Translations under genes and position numbers: made by a program
NCBI GenBank assembly: GCA_904063045.1
Contig: CAJFCJ010000007.1
Coordinates: 616,819-680,818 of the forward strand
Length of the DNA stretch: 64,000 nt
Direction of reading: 5' to 3'
Source of the DNA: Dimorphilus gyrociliatus
Taxonomy: Eukaryota; Annelida; Polychaeta; Dinophilidae
The notes under the pieces: generated by a model
What the model was told of the DNA's origin: nothing
The model's input: only the letters and a program-made list of their open reading frames with translations
The model's database searches: none
In this document: piece after piece, positions 10,941 through 24,000 of the stretch
Position numbering within the stretch: the first letter of the stretch is position 1
Layout of the letters: the number at the start of each line of letters is the position of its first letter

Positions 10941-13900
10941 CTTTCTGACTTTCCTTTGTTTTCCTCTTTCTTTTGCTGCTCCTTGTATGCGGGAAAGCGC
11001 CAAAGCCTTCCTTACTTATATACGTGAAACTCTATTGGTTATCGAAGAGGCCCATTATAGACCTTTAGTTTCAGAGGCTGGTATAACGATAGAAGAAATT
11101 TTAATGTTATTTTTTTCTCGTAATTCAAGACTCGATTTGTTTATCAGAAGAAAAAGATTGTTGTATATCTTCCCTCAGAGGAGTAGTTGGTAAGAATAAA
11201 GATGCCTCCAAATTCGAAAATGATATACTCGAAAATGGAATGCTTCTTTACACTAAACGCTTGATTGTATGTATTTAATGCAATGTTCTTGACACAAATA
11301 TACAGAGTACATTACAATGAGCAAAAACTGTATGAACATTTCTGAACTGAATTTTGACTAAAACTTTATTTCCATTGGCTTTTTATCATTACACTTTTTT
11401 TCACTAAAGTTTAGATTTAAAATTTAAATTTCGCGCCAATTTGAACTAGTTCGTAGTTTGATTACAATCTTTTCATGGAATAGACTTCGAATATGTATTT
11501 AGTTTATAAACTGTTTATCTATCTATATATATATAATTTATATTCATATATTAGGCCATTCCTCATTATATCCGTTAACAATAAGTTCAATAGCGATGAC
11601 AGCGCTATCTTTAGGAATGCGTAATAATCGTTATTAATACGAAAGAGATAGAAATAAGCGTATAAGAGACCCACCCCTTTTAAACTCAATACCGTCACTT
11701 AGCGTCAGTTAACAAGGATAGACCCAGAGAAAAAGGTAAAAAAACGTGGGTGACAAATTCATTTATCTCTACTAACCAGCTGATATATATTTTTATAACT
11801 AACAAAAAGAATGTTCTTTCTTTGCCAGTTTTTTTTTTACATATTAAAAATATCGACAAAAAAAGAATTAGAATATAATATAAAATTCCCAAAGTGTGAC
11901 AATAGTAGCAACATAATGTCATAAAAATTTTTGACTAGAAAGTTTTAGTTAGCTATGAAAAAAATATGTTTCTATGCGTGCTGTGCGAACAAAACACCCT
12001 TTCAGGACGTTCTTTAAGAATCTGACGCTCTATTAGTACAATAAGTCCTGAATTTCGAGAATATTTGTGCAGAGCATTCATAATTTTTTTTCTTTAGTCT
12101 TGTATAGCTCTATCATTAATGGAAAAGTTGAACGAATTCAATATATCTGTTTTATTGATCGAGTTTTAAAAAGGAAAATAGTGATATTCAGAGTGAGGTC
12201 TATAAATAAATAGAAAAATATATGTAACATAGGTGGCGTTGATGACCGGCTTTTTAACTACGCCTATCGGGCAGAAAAATGGAGAAGCCTCTTCAATGTT
12301 CTACGTCTAATATTGCCTTTTCTTATTATTGATAGCGATGCTAACCATCGGATCATAAAAGGACATATTGCATATTTGACGATAGACTGTGAAATAATAT
12401 CGCCCCAGTCTACAGAGACAGTTTGGAACGCCGCTTGGGGACAATAGGGACACGCTTCTTGACCGCATAAAGGCTGGTAAGTATCCGCGGGACATTGCCT
12501 ATAATTCCCTCCCTTTTTTATTTGCATTAAAGGAGTTGAGTCTTTAGGGAGCACACGTTTGATTAGCCTCCTCACTACCGGTCCTGTTTGAAAGGTCGGC
12601 GACCGCAAGACTGGCTACGTTCTAGTTTTTTGTAGGCCGACAGCAAACGGTCTTATTAAGCCTGCCTTCTTTACTACGCTTAAAATTTATTTTTCAACTC
12701 CACCCAACCGTAGTCAGTAGTCGTAAACATCAAATATCCAAAAAAAAAACGTCGTTTGTTTTATCCGTAATTGGTCGTCATTTTTCACGTAGGCGAACGA
12801 AGTGAATAACCGATAGAGTTTTCGTATAAGGTATTTAGTGCGCTACCACCATCTTGTCATTATGTAACACTATGAGGAAAAAAAACAATTCTAAAATAAT
12901 AGTTTTCGATTTTTATGTGCAAATCCGAAGTATTAAAAAAAAAACAGACTATGATCGGATTGATTATTTTGAGGTCAACATTAGATAGGACTTTTGGTTC
13001 GAAGGCTAGATCGTTATTAAGAAATCGAATTTCGATGAAATAGTACATTATGAGTATGGTAGAGGAATAAAAACCCTGGTAAACATGAACATTTTCAAAA
13101 GCAGCTACTGACGTAGAATTATCGATTGTACTCAACGACCTCGATAAAACAGTCGGCGTAAGATTTTGTCCATTATCTAGGACTTGTGTTAGATGAGCTT
13201 TTACTTTGGTTGTTATAAATAGAATTTGATAAAACTCGTCAGAAATCAAGGTTACAGCCCGAGTTAAGCACTGTTAACCCTTGGGTTCATAATAAAATGT
13301 TCACTTAAATTCTTTTAGACGCCCTAGTTTCTTCAACATAAGCGTCTCATGGTCGTAGGCTGAAAGTTGGTCGATTAGATTGGTCCCGTATTCTAAGCTG
13401 TTATTAAATAAATGTTGCCATAGATAGGAATACGTAGCGAACATGGCGCTTTTTCGATGAACTGTTTATCGGACACTGTAGGTACTTCAGCTGGCTGGAT
13501 CAATCCATGTCCGCCGCACGATTTTTCACTGTTTTATGAATTCGTTTCGTATCTTAAGGTGTTTTAAGAGTACGTACGTATATGTTAATAGTTTTTAGAC
13601 GAAGAGGACTATTTAGATTTTGTGTAAGTATATTTGACAGATGTTAAATTGTTATTGGCAAAGTTTTCCATTCTTTTATTATGGATAACACATATATGCG
13701 CATATGTCGTTAGGGATAAACCCGTATGCTTAAATTTTTTAATGGAATAGGAATTGTTATTTTAGATTGACGAATGACCCATTACCGGTCAATGATTTAG
13801 ATTGGTAAATAGAAGAATGTAAGCCTTTATTCGGCGCGTGCGCATTAGCAAATTTTTAAAGTATGACGATTATAAAAAATATGCCGAAAGGAGGATAATA

Positions 13901-14267
13901 TGATCGTCTTATGAAATTAATTAATTGTATAACTTGTTTGCTGGGATCCTTTCCTATTTCAAGGTCATTGGTTCGAGTTCCCTTGGATTACGTAGGCGTT
14001 TGAGATTTTTTTTGTTGTTTTTTTACCAACAACTGAGCGACGTATTGATGCGTGTTTATATTTAATTGAAATTTATCTGGGACTGAGTGTAAGTGATCGG
14101 TAACTTTTTATGAGTCGTTCCGGTTTCAAACCATCGAATAAGCGATAATACAGATTGTTAATTGACTGACAGTACGCAATCGTAATTAGAAAGTCGCCAA
14201 TGATCATATCTAAAAGCGCAGAGCCACCTGGTGTTGGCCTAATTAAAACCCCATATTTTCCTCACAG
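10941..14267. other. 3.3-kb intergenic region, no gene found
   Basis: No spliced or single-exon gene could be built on either strand. The ORFs at 12264-12608 and 12860-13249 (minus) have no recognisable domain or flanking splice logic. A block at about 12230-12700 is visibly less AT-rich than its surroundings. The region probably includes the promoter and 5' exon(s) of the gene at 14.3 kb and the UNC93A promoter. Confidence 0.5.
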
Positions 14268-14299
14268 ATGATCAATCGACCTGTAGCACATTGAGAAAA

Positions 14300-14992
14300 A
14301 TGCAAAATGTCCTTTTGAACCCTTTTAATATGGACGAAAAGCCGCTCGATTTATCGTGCGACGGAATAAACAGTCTATCTCGTCAGATGGATGAGGCATC
14401 GAAGGCGACGGAGAAAGTAACAGGATACTTTGGAATGACGATAAGTAGACACGGTCCGGGATACACTCCTACAGATTTAAAAAGCACAAAAGATTTTTCG
14501 ACTTTTGTTAACATATGTCCGAAAACCACACCCGATCATATGCCCAATATTATTCCTGAATCACTCCTGCATTCTAGACCTAGAGAAACCCAAATGGAAA
14601 CTGAACAAACAGAGGAACTACCACAGCGTCTGAAGGATTCTAACAAACGTTGTATGTTTGAAGTAACTGGCTTCAATCGTGAATTAATAGAAAAATGGGA
14701 AAGAAATAATTCCAATTGGCGTGAATCTAGTGAACCTACCGCTAATGCTACTTCCCCGTTCGTACCTCCATCGCTTATTCGACAGTCTCCTCAGCACTTG
14801 CCACGTACAGATCGAGCGACAGTTGAGAGAGGTAGCGTTGATAATCTGAATGATGAACGCGCAACCGTCCGGAAACTATCAATTAATGACGATGATGGGA
14901 ATAAAGGCCGACGATCGTCGTCCATGGGCGATACTGTTCGCCTACCGCCGAAGAAAGCATATTTACAGGACTTGCAGGGACAGAAACACTAG
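14300..14992 (+). CDS. hypothetical protein with a PLDLS CtBP-binding motif
   Basis: The 3' coding exon encodes about 230 residues. An acceptor (TTTTCCTCACAG) ends at 14267 and the frame is open from there. The first in-frame ATG is 14300, but coding may begin in an upstream exon. Near the N-terminus is EKPLDLSCDG, a match to the PxDLS peptide that recruits the corepressor CtBP. The rest is hydrophilic, rich in Ser, Arg, Asn and Pro, with no membrane segment, and contains a possible helix (FNRELIEKWERNN) and an Arg-Arg-Ser-Ser-Ser phosphosite-like cluster near the end. It lies 3 kb upstream of, and on the same strand as, the BCOR gene, which carries two PLDLS motifs. It ends in its own stop and I found no donor joining it to BCOR. 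Confidence 0.6.
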   Translation: MQNVLLNPFNMDEKPLDLSCDGINSLSRQMDEASKATEKVTGYFGMTISRHGPGYTPTDLKSTKDFSTFVNICPKTTPDHMPNIIPESLLHSRPRETQMETEQTEELPQRLKDSNKRCMFEVTGFNRELIEKWERNNSNWRESSEPTANATSPFVPPSLIRQSPQHLPRTDRATVERGSVDNLNDERATVRKLSINDDDGNKGRRSSSMGDTVRLPPKKAYLQDLQGQKH

Positions 14993-15209
14993 AATATTGT
15001 TGTATATATATATACATATATACAGTTTGAATTTTTTCGGGATTACGCTCACAGACGTTTTTAAAATGCAATCTATTTATTATAAGTCAAAATCGAGATC
15101 TATCTTACAAAATGAAATTGTATGTATACAGGGTTTTGTATATTGTGTGTATAATATCTATATTCCTATGATAACGATCATTGTCTTTAATATTACATAA
15201 AGAGAATTA

Positions 15210-16973
15210 TTAGTCTTTTTTCATGCGTTGACTAGTCATTCGATAGATGATGCTGTCGCGTCCTGGATCCATATTCCACATCGTCAATGAAATACCAATG
15301 GTGGCGAGAATGAGTATAATCTGTATACGAGGAAAGTGACATTGAAAGTTTGTCAGGAAAACAATGCATTTGCTTAATCAATACGAGTGATTATAATCTT
15401 TGTGTTATAGTAGCATTAGACTTGAAACCTATTGTTCTATGAATAAGTTTGAAATTAAACAAATGAAAAAAAAATTTACCATAAGCCATAACATTATATT
15501 GAAAACAACAGGATACGATTCGGTAACGTTAGCAAAGTTCGGCTGTGTAAACAAAATCAGTAATTGTATATGTTATTCTCAAAAAAAAGAAAGGCCTACA
15601 TCTTTTTTAGTGTCAGATGATTTTTCTTGAAGACTGCGGACTACTCTTAAATGAGGTCCATCGACGACAGATGGCAGCACTACTTGTTCAATGACTACGT
15701 TTCCATTGTAAAATTTTTTAAATAGCCTAGCGGCCTGTTGAAGTAAGAGGTTGTAAAAGAAAAAAAAAGAATAATGAAATATGAAAATAAATAAAATATA
15801 ATAAACAAATAATTCTTTAGCCAAAAAACACGCACGTCATCAACGAAGGCTGCAAGAGCTTTGGCAGCTGCTTTCACCTGTACGCTCTCATCGCCGTAAG
15901 TTTGCCTTAACTGCCTCAGAGCTGTAAAACGCATGTGGATATAATCAGGACTGTTGTCTTCTATATAACTCCTTTTAGAATGAATCTGTAAAGGAAAAAA
16001 CTTCTGTTTAAAATGATACAAAAGGGATTACGATCATTACTAACAGCGTCGATTATTGTCGAAGCAATTTCTAATTCGGCTAAAAATTGCATATCGATTT
16101 CTTTGCTCGCATTTAAAGACTCTCCTCCGTCCTTAAGAAATCGATCTACCCTGTGTCGTCGAATTTGTTCAAAGGTAGATGGTAGAGAATCAAAAATTTC
16201 TGGATAACGTAATTTAAGCTTCGGTAAAAAATCTGTAAGCGAGTAGTCGACGATCAGAGGTTTATGATCAAATTCCCCTGACTCTAGGGTTTCAACGAGC
16301 CTTTGGGTATATATTACGGGCGTGTCCTTTAAAAAAAAAAGAATTGAGATAAATAGAAAGTCCAAGTTAAAATGCGGTAACTGCTTACCATTGTTAGACC
16401 ATAAGCGAGCTTAGAATTCAAATTGACAATGTTTTCACCACCTTCAACTGTGAACAGGACATTTGCTTTGGGTCTTTTAAAGAAGTCCACAGATTTCAAA
16501 CCATTCCATGATACCCCCTGAACGTTATATATAGAAAAATATAAATGATTAAAGTTATGAAACAGCAAAGAAACCTGATGAACAGTAAAGCCGAGCAACT
16601 GGGAAACGACAGGAGAAATTTCACTTGAAGGAATGGGTTGTGCTTCTTGTCGGAACACGACATACTCTGGTGAATGCTTAATTTGGAATGTTCCTAATCC
16701 ATTACATGTGCCTGAGAAAAATAAATTAACATTTAGTAAGCATACAATGGAGAAGGCGCTACTGATAAACTGCTCATGTGACTACTAATCGAAAATCGAA
16801 ACATATATTCCAACATCATATTACACATCAAGAAAATTACAGTTCCAAATTTTGACATTAATACCTTTCCAATAAAAATATTAACGTGTCAGCATATTAA
16901 ATACCTTACCTAGAAGCAGAAAAACCCAAATACAGCTGAAAGTTTGTAATAATTCGTACATAATTTTCGCCAT
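15210..16973 (-). CDS. ATP6AP2: prorenin receptor / V-ATPase accessory protein 2
   Basis: This is a type I membrane protein of the V-ATPase, also involved in Wnt and renin signalling in vertebrates. Eight exons were spliced: 16973-16910, 16711-16575, 16517-16389, 16326-16045, 15985-15836, 15734-15600, 15542-15480 and 15320-15210. They give 356 residues (human 350). There is a signal peptide at 1-22, then the family block [54 protein letters not shown] and [15 protein letters not shown] membrane segment near 300-325 is followed by the diagnostic tail [18 protein letters not shown] and a C-terminal Lys-Lys-Asp. A dibasic RVVR sits where the vertebrate furin site lies. The exon 4 donor was placed at GCT|GTTAGT because that phase and length match the human protein. 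The exon 5 donor has a second option 6 bp away. Confidence 0.96.
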
Positions 16974-18061
16974 TTTGAATATTTCGTAAATATTTTTACG
17001 AAATATTATTTTTTTAAAGATTCCAGCTTGGAAAAATCTTATTTGTATAATGTTATTATCAATAAAAATTAGGAAAAATACGAAAAGGCGGAAAGAGCAG
17101 ACGCTTTTATCACGTGACTCGCCGCTGCAGCGTGTTGCGCTCTCAGTTAGAGGCGAGTCGTCGGTAGGAGGATTTACACTCTCGTCGGCCTTATTGTTTT
17201 ACCTAAAAATCGGATATTTCCAGTTTAAAATTGACCTCCAAATGATGAAAGATAGTTGATCAAGAACCTGCATCGGCGGTTTACTTGACATCAACGTCGG
17301 TAAGTGCACATAAAGAGGAAGAGAGCGAGAGTATGTAGATATGTGCTTGGTGTGTGTATGTTGAGCTTGGCGTCGGTGCCGCGCTCGCCGTGTGTTTTAG
17401 CTTCAGGCCACTGCGAAGCTTTAAATATTTTTTACCGACAAATTTCCTAATGGCAGAAATAGCCGACAATCGTATTATTCCAACGGTTTGCCGCTATAGC
17501 CCGCCCTATATCGACTAATCAATACGATTACGTAACAAGACGGGACGGTTCTTTCGACAAAAATTTTTTGGCGTCTATTGACGCCTTTCGGCAAATGAAG
17601 AACGTCTGGTTGAAATAGGTAGGATCAAAGCTCATTTGACAAACTTCGCTTACTGGCTGTGTACGTTTTCGTAGACAATCGCGTTAATTAAACATCGTGA
17701 ACAATCTGCGGCAGACCTTGTATTGAATATGGCACGTTTGCTACCCTCCTTTGTCTCTTCCAAGCATATCGGATATTTACATAAGTTTTAAGCCGGCTCT
17801 AATCAATCATCGGTCCCCTTATCGAATGTTGCGCCCGTATCATTGTTTTGCGGCGTTCGAGGAAGTCGGTTGCCATGGTGGTATTTGAATGAAAAAAATA
17901 TTGTCTCGATAACAAAAAAACGCACATTACAAGCATATGCACGTATGCATTTCCATACGGTTCGTAAATATAAAATATATGCATATTAAAATATAGCTGA
18001 TGACGCCTTCGCGCTAGAGATCTTAACTAAACTAGCAAATTTTTATTATACAGGATAGTCG
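16974..18061. promoter_or_regulatory. head-to-head spacer between ATP6AP2 and BCOR
   Basis: About 1.1 kb separates the two divergent start codons. The sequence is richer in CG dinucleotides than typical spacers here, especially 17100-17860, and contains no convincing ORF. It should hold both promoters and the BCOR 5' UTR. An acceptor-like TTATTATACAG just before the BCOR ATG (ends about 18053) suggests a non-coding first exon farther upstream. Confidence 0.45.
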
Positions 18062-21000
18062 ATGGACGATTCGTCGGAGAATCGAAGTGAATCGAACGTC
18101 GTTGATAGGTGAGTAACTATAATGAATGAGTACAAAAATGAATGCTGGTTAGGGAAAAGAGCGTGTAAGTCGTGTACGTGTATATAAGACAACAATTTCA
18201 AATCATTATTTTGCGAGCGCGTGCGATATTCGGTACTCAGTGTTTTTTTTTAAAACGGCGCCGATAATCCTACGATAAGCCGCCGATTTCGAACGAATTA
18301 TTATCGCGTCGAACAGATTTTTTCTATGCGCCTCATTCACTACGCACGATTTTACCCTTTTTTCGTCTTTTCACCTCTTTCCATTAGAGCTTACATGTTG
18401 TATATATCTATATATTTGTGTATGTATTGTAATGGCTTTGTCATACATATATATATATATATATATACATGCGTATACATATGTACACGCACAAACACGC
18501 ATTCTTGTATACCATGTATAAATATATATATATATATCCCATAAAGTGCAGATGTACAAAAAGTTAATTCTCTCTTTATCTTTGTCCTTTGCTTTGCTTC
18601 AATAATTGGTCAAGAGATATTTTAATTGTCAGCATCCTAAAATGAACGTTTGTACGCATATTGCACTATACGCAATTAATTCTCGTATGGATTCCCTTTT
18701 CAACTCGTTTTTCCTACTGCCTAGAATTTCGTCCGCGAGCGTGCAATGCGGCAAAATAGGTGGCGCTGGAAGACGTTGGCAAGAAACAGGCATTTCTTTG
18801 TTGTGAATGGCAGCTGCTGCCCGAGAGCCGAATCGAGCCTACGCGCCTACCGTTACGCTTCACATTTTCTCCCCCATTTCCCGTCCTTAAACCAATTTTA
18901 TTTCTTGCCCGGCAAAAATGTAAAATCCCTACCCTCTATACAAATGGCTTTCTCACTTAGTTGTGCTCCACCCACTTTAGCTATTTCTTGGTTCTTTTAT
19001 ACACCTTTCTAAGTTGAAAAGTGACTTCTTTGATAGATAGATAGATAGATAGTCTGAAAGAACGAAGGAACGAGGCGAAAAAGATCAATGTGTCCACAAA
19101 TCTGTTTGATGAAGAGCGTTATTTTGCGTAGCGAAATCTGGCCGCTTAATTGATGGGCGACGCGCACCTGTCCGACGATTTCAATGGGCCTATGTTATAC
19201 TAGCGATCGGTGCGGCGCGATAACAAGGCGGTTATAAAACGGCGAACTCGGCGACAACGTTTGTACGCTCGCCTTCTCTCTTAATATTGATTGTCGTTTG
19301 TAGTATATATTTGTTGCTGCCTGGCGTTCGTTTTTCACCCTATTCCCAGGATTTATACGCGTACACGGGCTTGCTTATAAGCAATATACATTCTCTAAAT
19401 ACGTAAAATTTATATTGCTTGAAAATTTACCGGGTGCACATACAATGAAATTTTGATGTATTATGAATTTTTTAAAGCTTTAAAATTTTATTTTTACCTG
19501 TAGTCAAGGTATGTTAAACTAGTATATATATTTTGATGTTATTATCGCAGCGCGACGATTAGCGGAGATAATGCTGTTGCCGCCGCCGCGGCTGCGACGA
19601 CGACGACGAACAAGAAAGCCGTAAAGCCGGTAGCGCCGTTCTTTTCGTCTTCGAAAAACGACGCTTCTTCAGAACAAAGTGGCGGAAAATTACAAGCCAC
19701 CGTTAATCCGCAACCGTCGGAAACGGTTCCACTCGATCTTTCGGCCAGTAAAGGGGCCCTTCCACTCGACCTGTCCGTCCGCAAGAAGGAAGAGATGGAG
19801 GAAAAGAACGTCATTGACCGACCTATGGGTCGCCATCTTAACCTACCAACCATCGCTCTTAGCAGGCCGAATACGGCCGGTAAAATGACTGCGCCCTCTC
19901 GAATCATGTCAAAGCCGTTAGCACCGTCATCACGAATCGGCGTTAAAACAGGGACGCTCGTGCACAAAGTATCACCTATGAGACATGGCTTACCCACAAC
20001 AACGACTGCGCTACCCCATACAACCGTCCTACAACCTAAACCTCAGGCTTCAGGCAGTTCATCGGTTGGCGACGAACCACCGACAACGGCTTTGTCAACA
20101 GCACCCGCTTCAAAGTCCAATTTTGCCGTTCGTTTTATAGCTAGTTTCGAGAAAAGAGCGGCGGCGGGTGCCGGAACTAAACGGACAGCCTCCCCAGTTT
20201 TGGCTCCCCTAAAATGTGGATTCCCACTGTTAGCTAAAGCCTCCGAACAGCGGACCAATAGCAACGACAATACCGCTACGCCTTTGTCCGTCGCCCCAAC
20301 AGCGACTCCTAGTGACGAAAATTGCCTCTCGGCAAAGCGACTAATACCTTTAGTGACGGAAGAATGTAAATTGCAGAAACAGAGCGCCGAAGAAACAGTC
20401 GTCAGCAATAACAAGGTAGACAAAGCAGCTGACCTAGCAGTGGTTACAAAGCCAACTGAAACTTCCGTATCGGATGCGTCGTCAGCCACCAAACGCTCAG
20501 ATAGCACCCCTAAAGCGGACGAGTCTAAATCGATAACGGACGCACGACGCGTCTCTTGCGAATCGCCGTCCACGACGCCGCAGAAGCGACTCGACGTTGA
20601 TGGGAAGAAGAAAAAGACAACGTCAAAAGCTTCACGGTCAAAACGACCTTCTGTCAGTTGTAGTGACGAGGAGGAGCCAAAGGTAGAAGTGAAAAAGGGA
20701 AAGAAAGTTAAAAAAGAGCCTGAGGAAGACGAGTCGGACAAAGAGTATGATGGGGAGGGAGACGAAGAAAATAATGATAATGAGTCCGGTGACAAAAAGC
20801 GAAAACCGGAAGTACGTGTAACACGGTCGAGAAATTCTTCGCCTAAACAGGCTCAATCGCCCCTGAAAAAAACGAAAAAAAACGGCAGTGCTTCGAAGCA
20901 CAGACCTCCCGCTGGTCGTAAATCGAAAAGTTGTGCGAAAAATGAGACGGGTTCGTCCGGAGACGAACAGACGTCCAATACAACTAAAACTTCAAAACGT

Positions 21001-24000
21001 CGCCGAACTAGCAACAACAATAATGTAACTAGTCGAAGAGGTCAAGCGCGCAGTGCCAGCTCTCAAGACGACAGCGACGCTTCTGAGAGCGGCGTCACAA
21101 CCCGAAGTCAATGCGCACAAAACGCGCCTAAAAGGCAAAGTCCCAAAAAGAGACTATCAACACCTCCACGTCGCAATAACAAACAGAAAAAGAAGGAAGT
21201 CAGCTCCTCCGAAAGTGAACACGAAGACGAAGACAATGTTTCCAATCGCACTCGAGCTCGAAAGACATCTAAAACTGCAGACAAATCTCCTAAAAAGAAT
21301 ATCTCATGCTCGAGGAGAGGAACTAACGCTGCAACAAACGATTCACCCGCGAAGAGAAAAAGAAAACAGAAAGAGGCTGGTAGAGCGGATAGTGAAGAGG
21401 ACGATGAGGGAGAAATCAGTAGCACTAACGCCTCCGAATCATCCCCGCCGGCAAAACGCCTTCGTTCTAACGCTAACAAACGAGAATCGGAGGCAGTGAC
21501 GTCATCCGATAGTGAGGAGAGTGAAGCTGAAACGCAACGTCTCACTCGTCGAATGACTCGGAAAAGAGAACAAACGGAAAAAAATCGCGAGGATGATGAC
21601 GAAGATGGAGAGGGGAATGATTCGGACTGTAGTCGAATGTCGCCTCCACATACGCGAGGCAGGAAACGACGTTCGCTATTGGACGAATTGCATACGTCAG
21701 AGGGTTATGTAGGTGACGAGACGCGATCAAAATCGTGCGATGACCTTTACGCTGACCCATCAAAATTGGGTAGAGAAGAAAGGGCTCTGCAGGTACGTAT
21801 AACACACGAAAAGGGATTATTTATTGCAGACTAGCAATTTTATATAAATAAATATTGCAGCGTGCCTTCATGCAGCTCTCCGAAATGAATGGCAGTTCGT
21901 CGTCAGCGGGCAATCAAAAGAAGTGTTCGAGGACGCCATCTACCGGTTCGAATAAGCGAAGTGTTGAGCGCCATCAACCAGAAGGTAATAATTTTATTGA
22001 CATGACGTAGAGTACTTAGGCCTTTTAGTATAGAAAAAAACTCTATTGTTTGGATTTCAGCCACTACAGTTCAATCACCGAGCAAAGCGAAGAAAACACC
22101 TGTTTCACCTGAAGCCAATAAACGAAATGAAGAGGAAAAAGAGGCAAAAAAGAAACGTAAGAAGAAGAAGCGTAAGAAAAAGGTAAAGAGACTAAGACAG
22201 AGTACAAGGTTGAAGAGTAGAGTAGCACGAGGAATTTTCGCCGAGGACTCTTCATCTGACTCATTTGTCGAGCAAGATGACGAGGATGACGAGGATGTTG
22301 TTATGGATATAAAAGAATCTTCATCAAGTAACTCGTCCGAAGAGGAAAGTGATGAAGAAGGTACATCGGAGACATCGGAGAGTGAAGAGAATAATAAGCG
22401 ACGGAGGCAGCCAATGCTTAGAGAATTGCGAGCACTCTTTCCCGATGAAATTCCAACTCGTGCACGAAGTAGCGAATCGCGTGATGACACGAGCATCACG
22501 TCTGCTGCTACTGTATCAACACCACGTCCAAAGAAACGAGGTCGTCCCGCAGCTTCAAATTCTAGATCGAATACACCAGATGCTCGACGGACGAAACTCG
22601 GAAAGCTACCAACTAAGAGTGCAAGACTGGCTTGTTCATCACCGTCGTCATCGCATAGAAGTGAAACTGCAACAGTTACAAACGCGGCGTCAGCTATTCC
22701 AATTGAAATAAAAAAACTTGGTTCTCTGAGAAGGGAAGCTGGTGAAACTCCCCTACATAAAGCTGCTAGAAAAGGCAACGAAGAGGTCGTGAAGTTCTGC
22801 CTGGAATCCGATTATGGAGATGTGAATGCTCGAGATAATGCCGGATTTACTCCTTTGCACGAATCATGTTTGCAAGGTTTCGTTAATATTACCGCAATGT
22901 TGCTTCGTCATGGAGCCGACGTAAATGTTGCTTCTCTTGATGGCCTTAGACCTTTAAGAGATGCTATAGAAAGTGATAAAGTGGAAATAGTGAGACTTTT
23001 ATTGGCCTATGGCGCTGATCTATCTTTACTCACTTATTCTGGTAACGACCTATTAGATCTGACTCAGTCAGAGAGGATGAAGAAGTTGTTAAATGGCTAC
23101 TTACGTGATGCTTATGTTGAATCGAACGACTCTGCCCTCACACAGCAGATGGCTAAGCAGTACGCAGTAGTCCTTCATCCAAGTAAGTGTGTAGGAATGA
23201 GTGGCCTAAATTATAGTTTACTTCGTTTTCCTCTTGGCTAACACTGTTGAATTTTCATTACAGAACAATACGGTGGGGAGAGAGTCAAACTAAGGAAACA
23301 ACGTTACGAAAAAGATAAGAAGATACGCAAAGAGGAGAACGAGCTAGTTCGTAAATGGCACGAACGCGTCAGACGAAGGGAGGAAATGGAAAAACGAAGA
23401 AAGGAAAAGAAGAAGAAGAAGGCAAAGGATGAAGAAAGTGAAGAAAGCGACGACGAAGAATCAGAAGAAGATGATTGGTGGGAAACTGACATTGGCCAAG
23501 CTTGGACTTTTGCCGGACCATCCTCATTATTGGGTAATAAATAATAAAACTCATCTTAAATATTTAATTAATATAATTGGTACGATTTTTTTGCAGACGA
23601 AGAAGCTGAAGAAGGCTCATTAAACGTATTAGATAAATGCCCAGCATCGATTGATAAATCTGATGATGTCATTTTTGAATTCTCACGCGAACCTCATTTG
23701 AATACTTATCATGTAACTGTTAATGGTGTTACGGATAACTACGTTCTTCTTTCTGACGTTATGTCAAACCTAGGGGTGGGAAAACAAGTAGAAGAGGAGG
23801 AAGATGAATTTATTAAATTGCATTACACCCTTACAACTAAGTCTATGAAATATGAGGAATTTATTGATAATGTGGATTCTAGAAATAGTGTTTTACCACC
23901 TCCTTTACCAACTTCAACACCCTGCTCTAAAACAAAGAAGTCGAACAGCACGATAACTCTAATTAAGATTAACGATGCCCTGCGATCTATTATGTCTATT

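Noticed and set aside
12264-13249. Minus-strand ORFs of 114 and 129 codons
   Set aside because: No domain similarity that I can see, no consistent splice partners and no clear promoter or start context.
13965-13985. GGTTCGAGTTCCC resembling a tRNA B box
   Set aside because: The bases around it cannot form a five-pair T stem and no A box, anticodon arm or acceptor stem is found at the right distances.
20043-20795. Long minus-strand open frame (250 codons) antisense to BCOR; also 22071-22778 and 21108-21545
   Set aside because: Each is a shadow of the low-complexity Ser/Lys/Glu-rich BCOR exons. The proteins are poly-Ser/Phe artefacts without splice signals.
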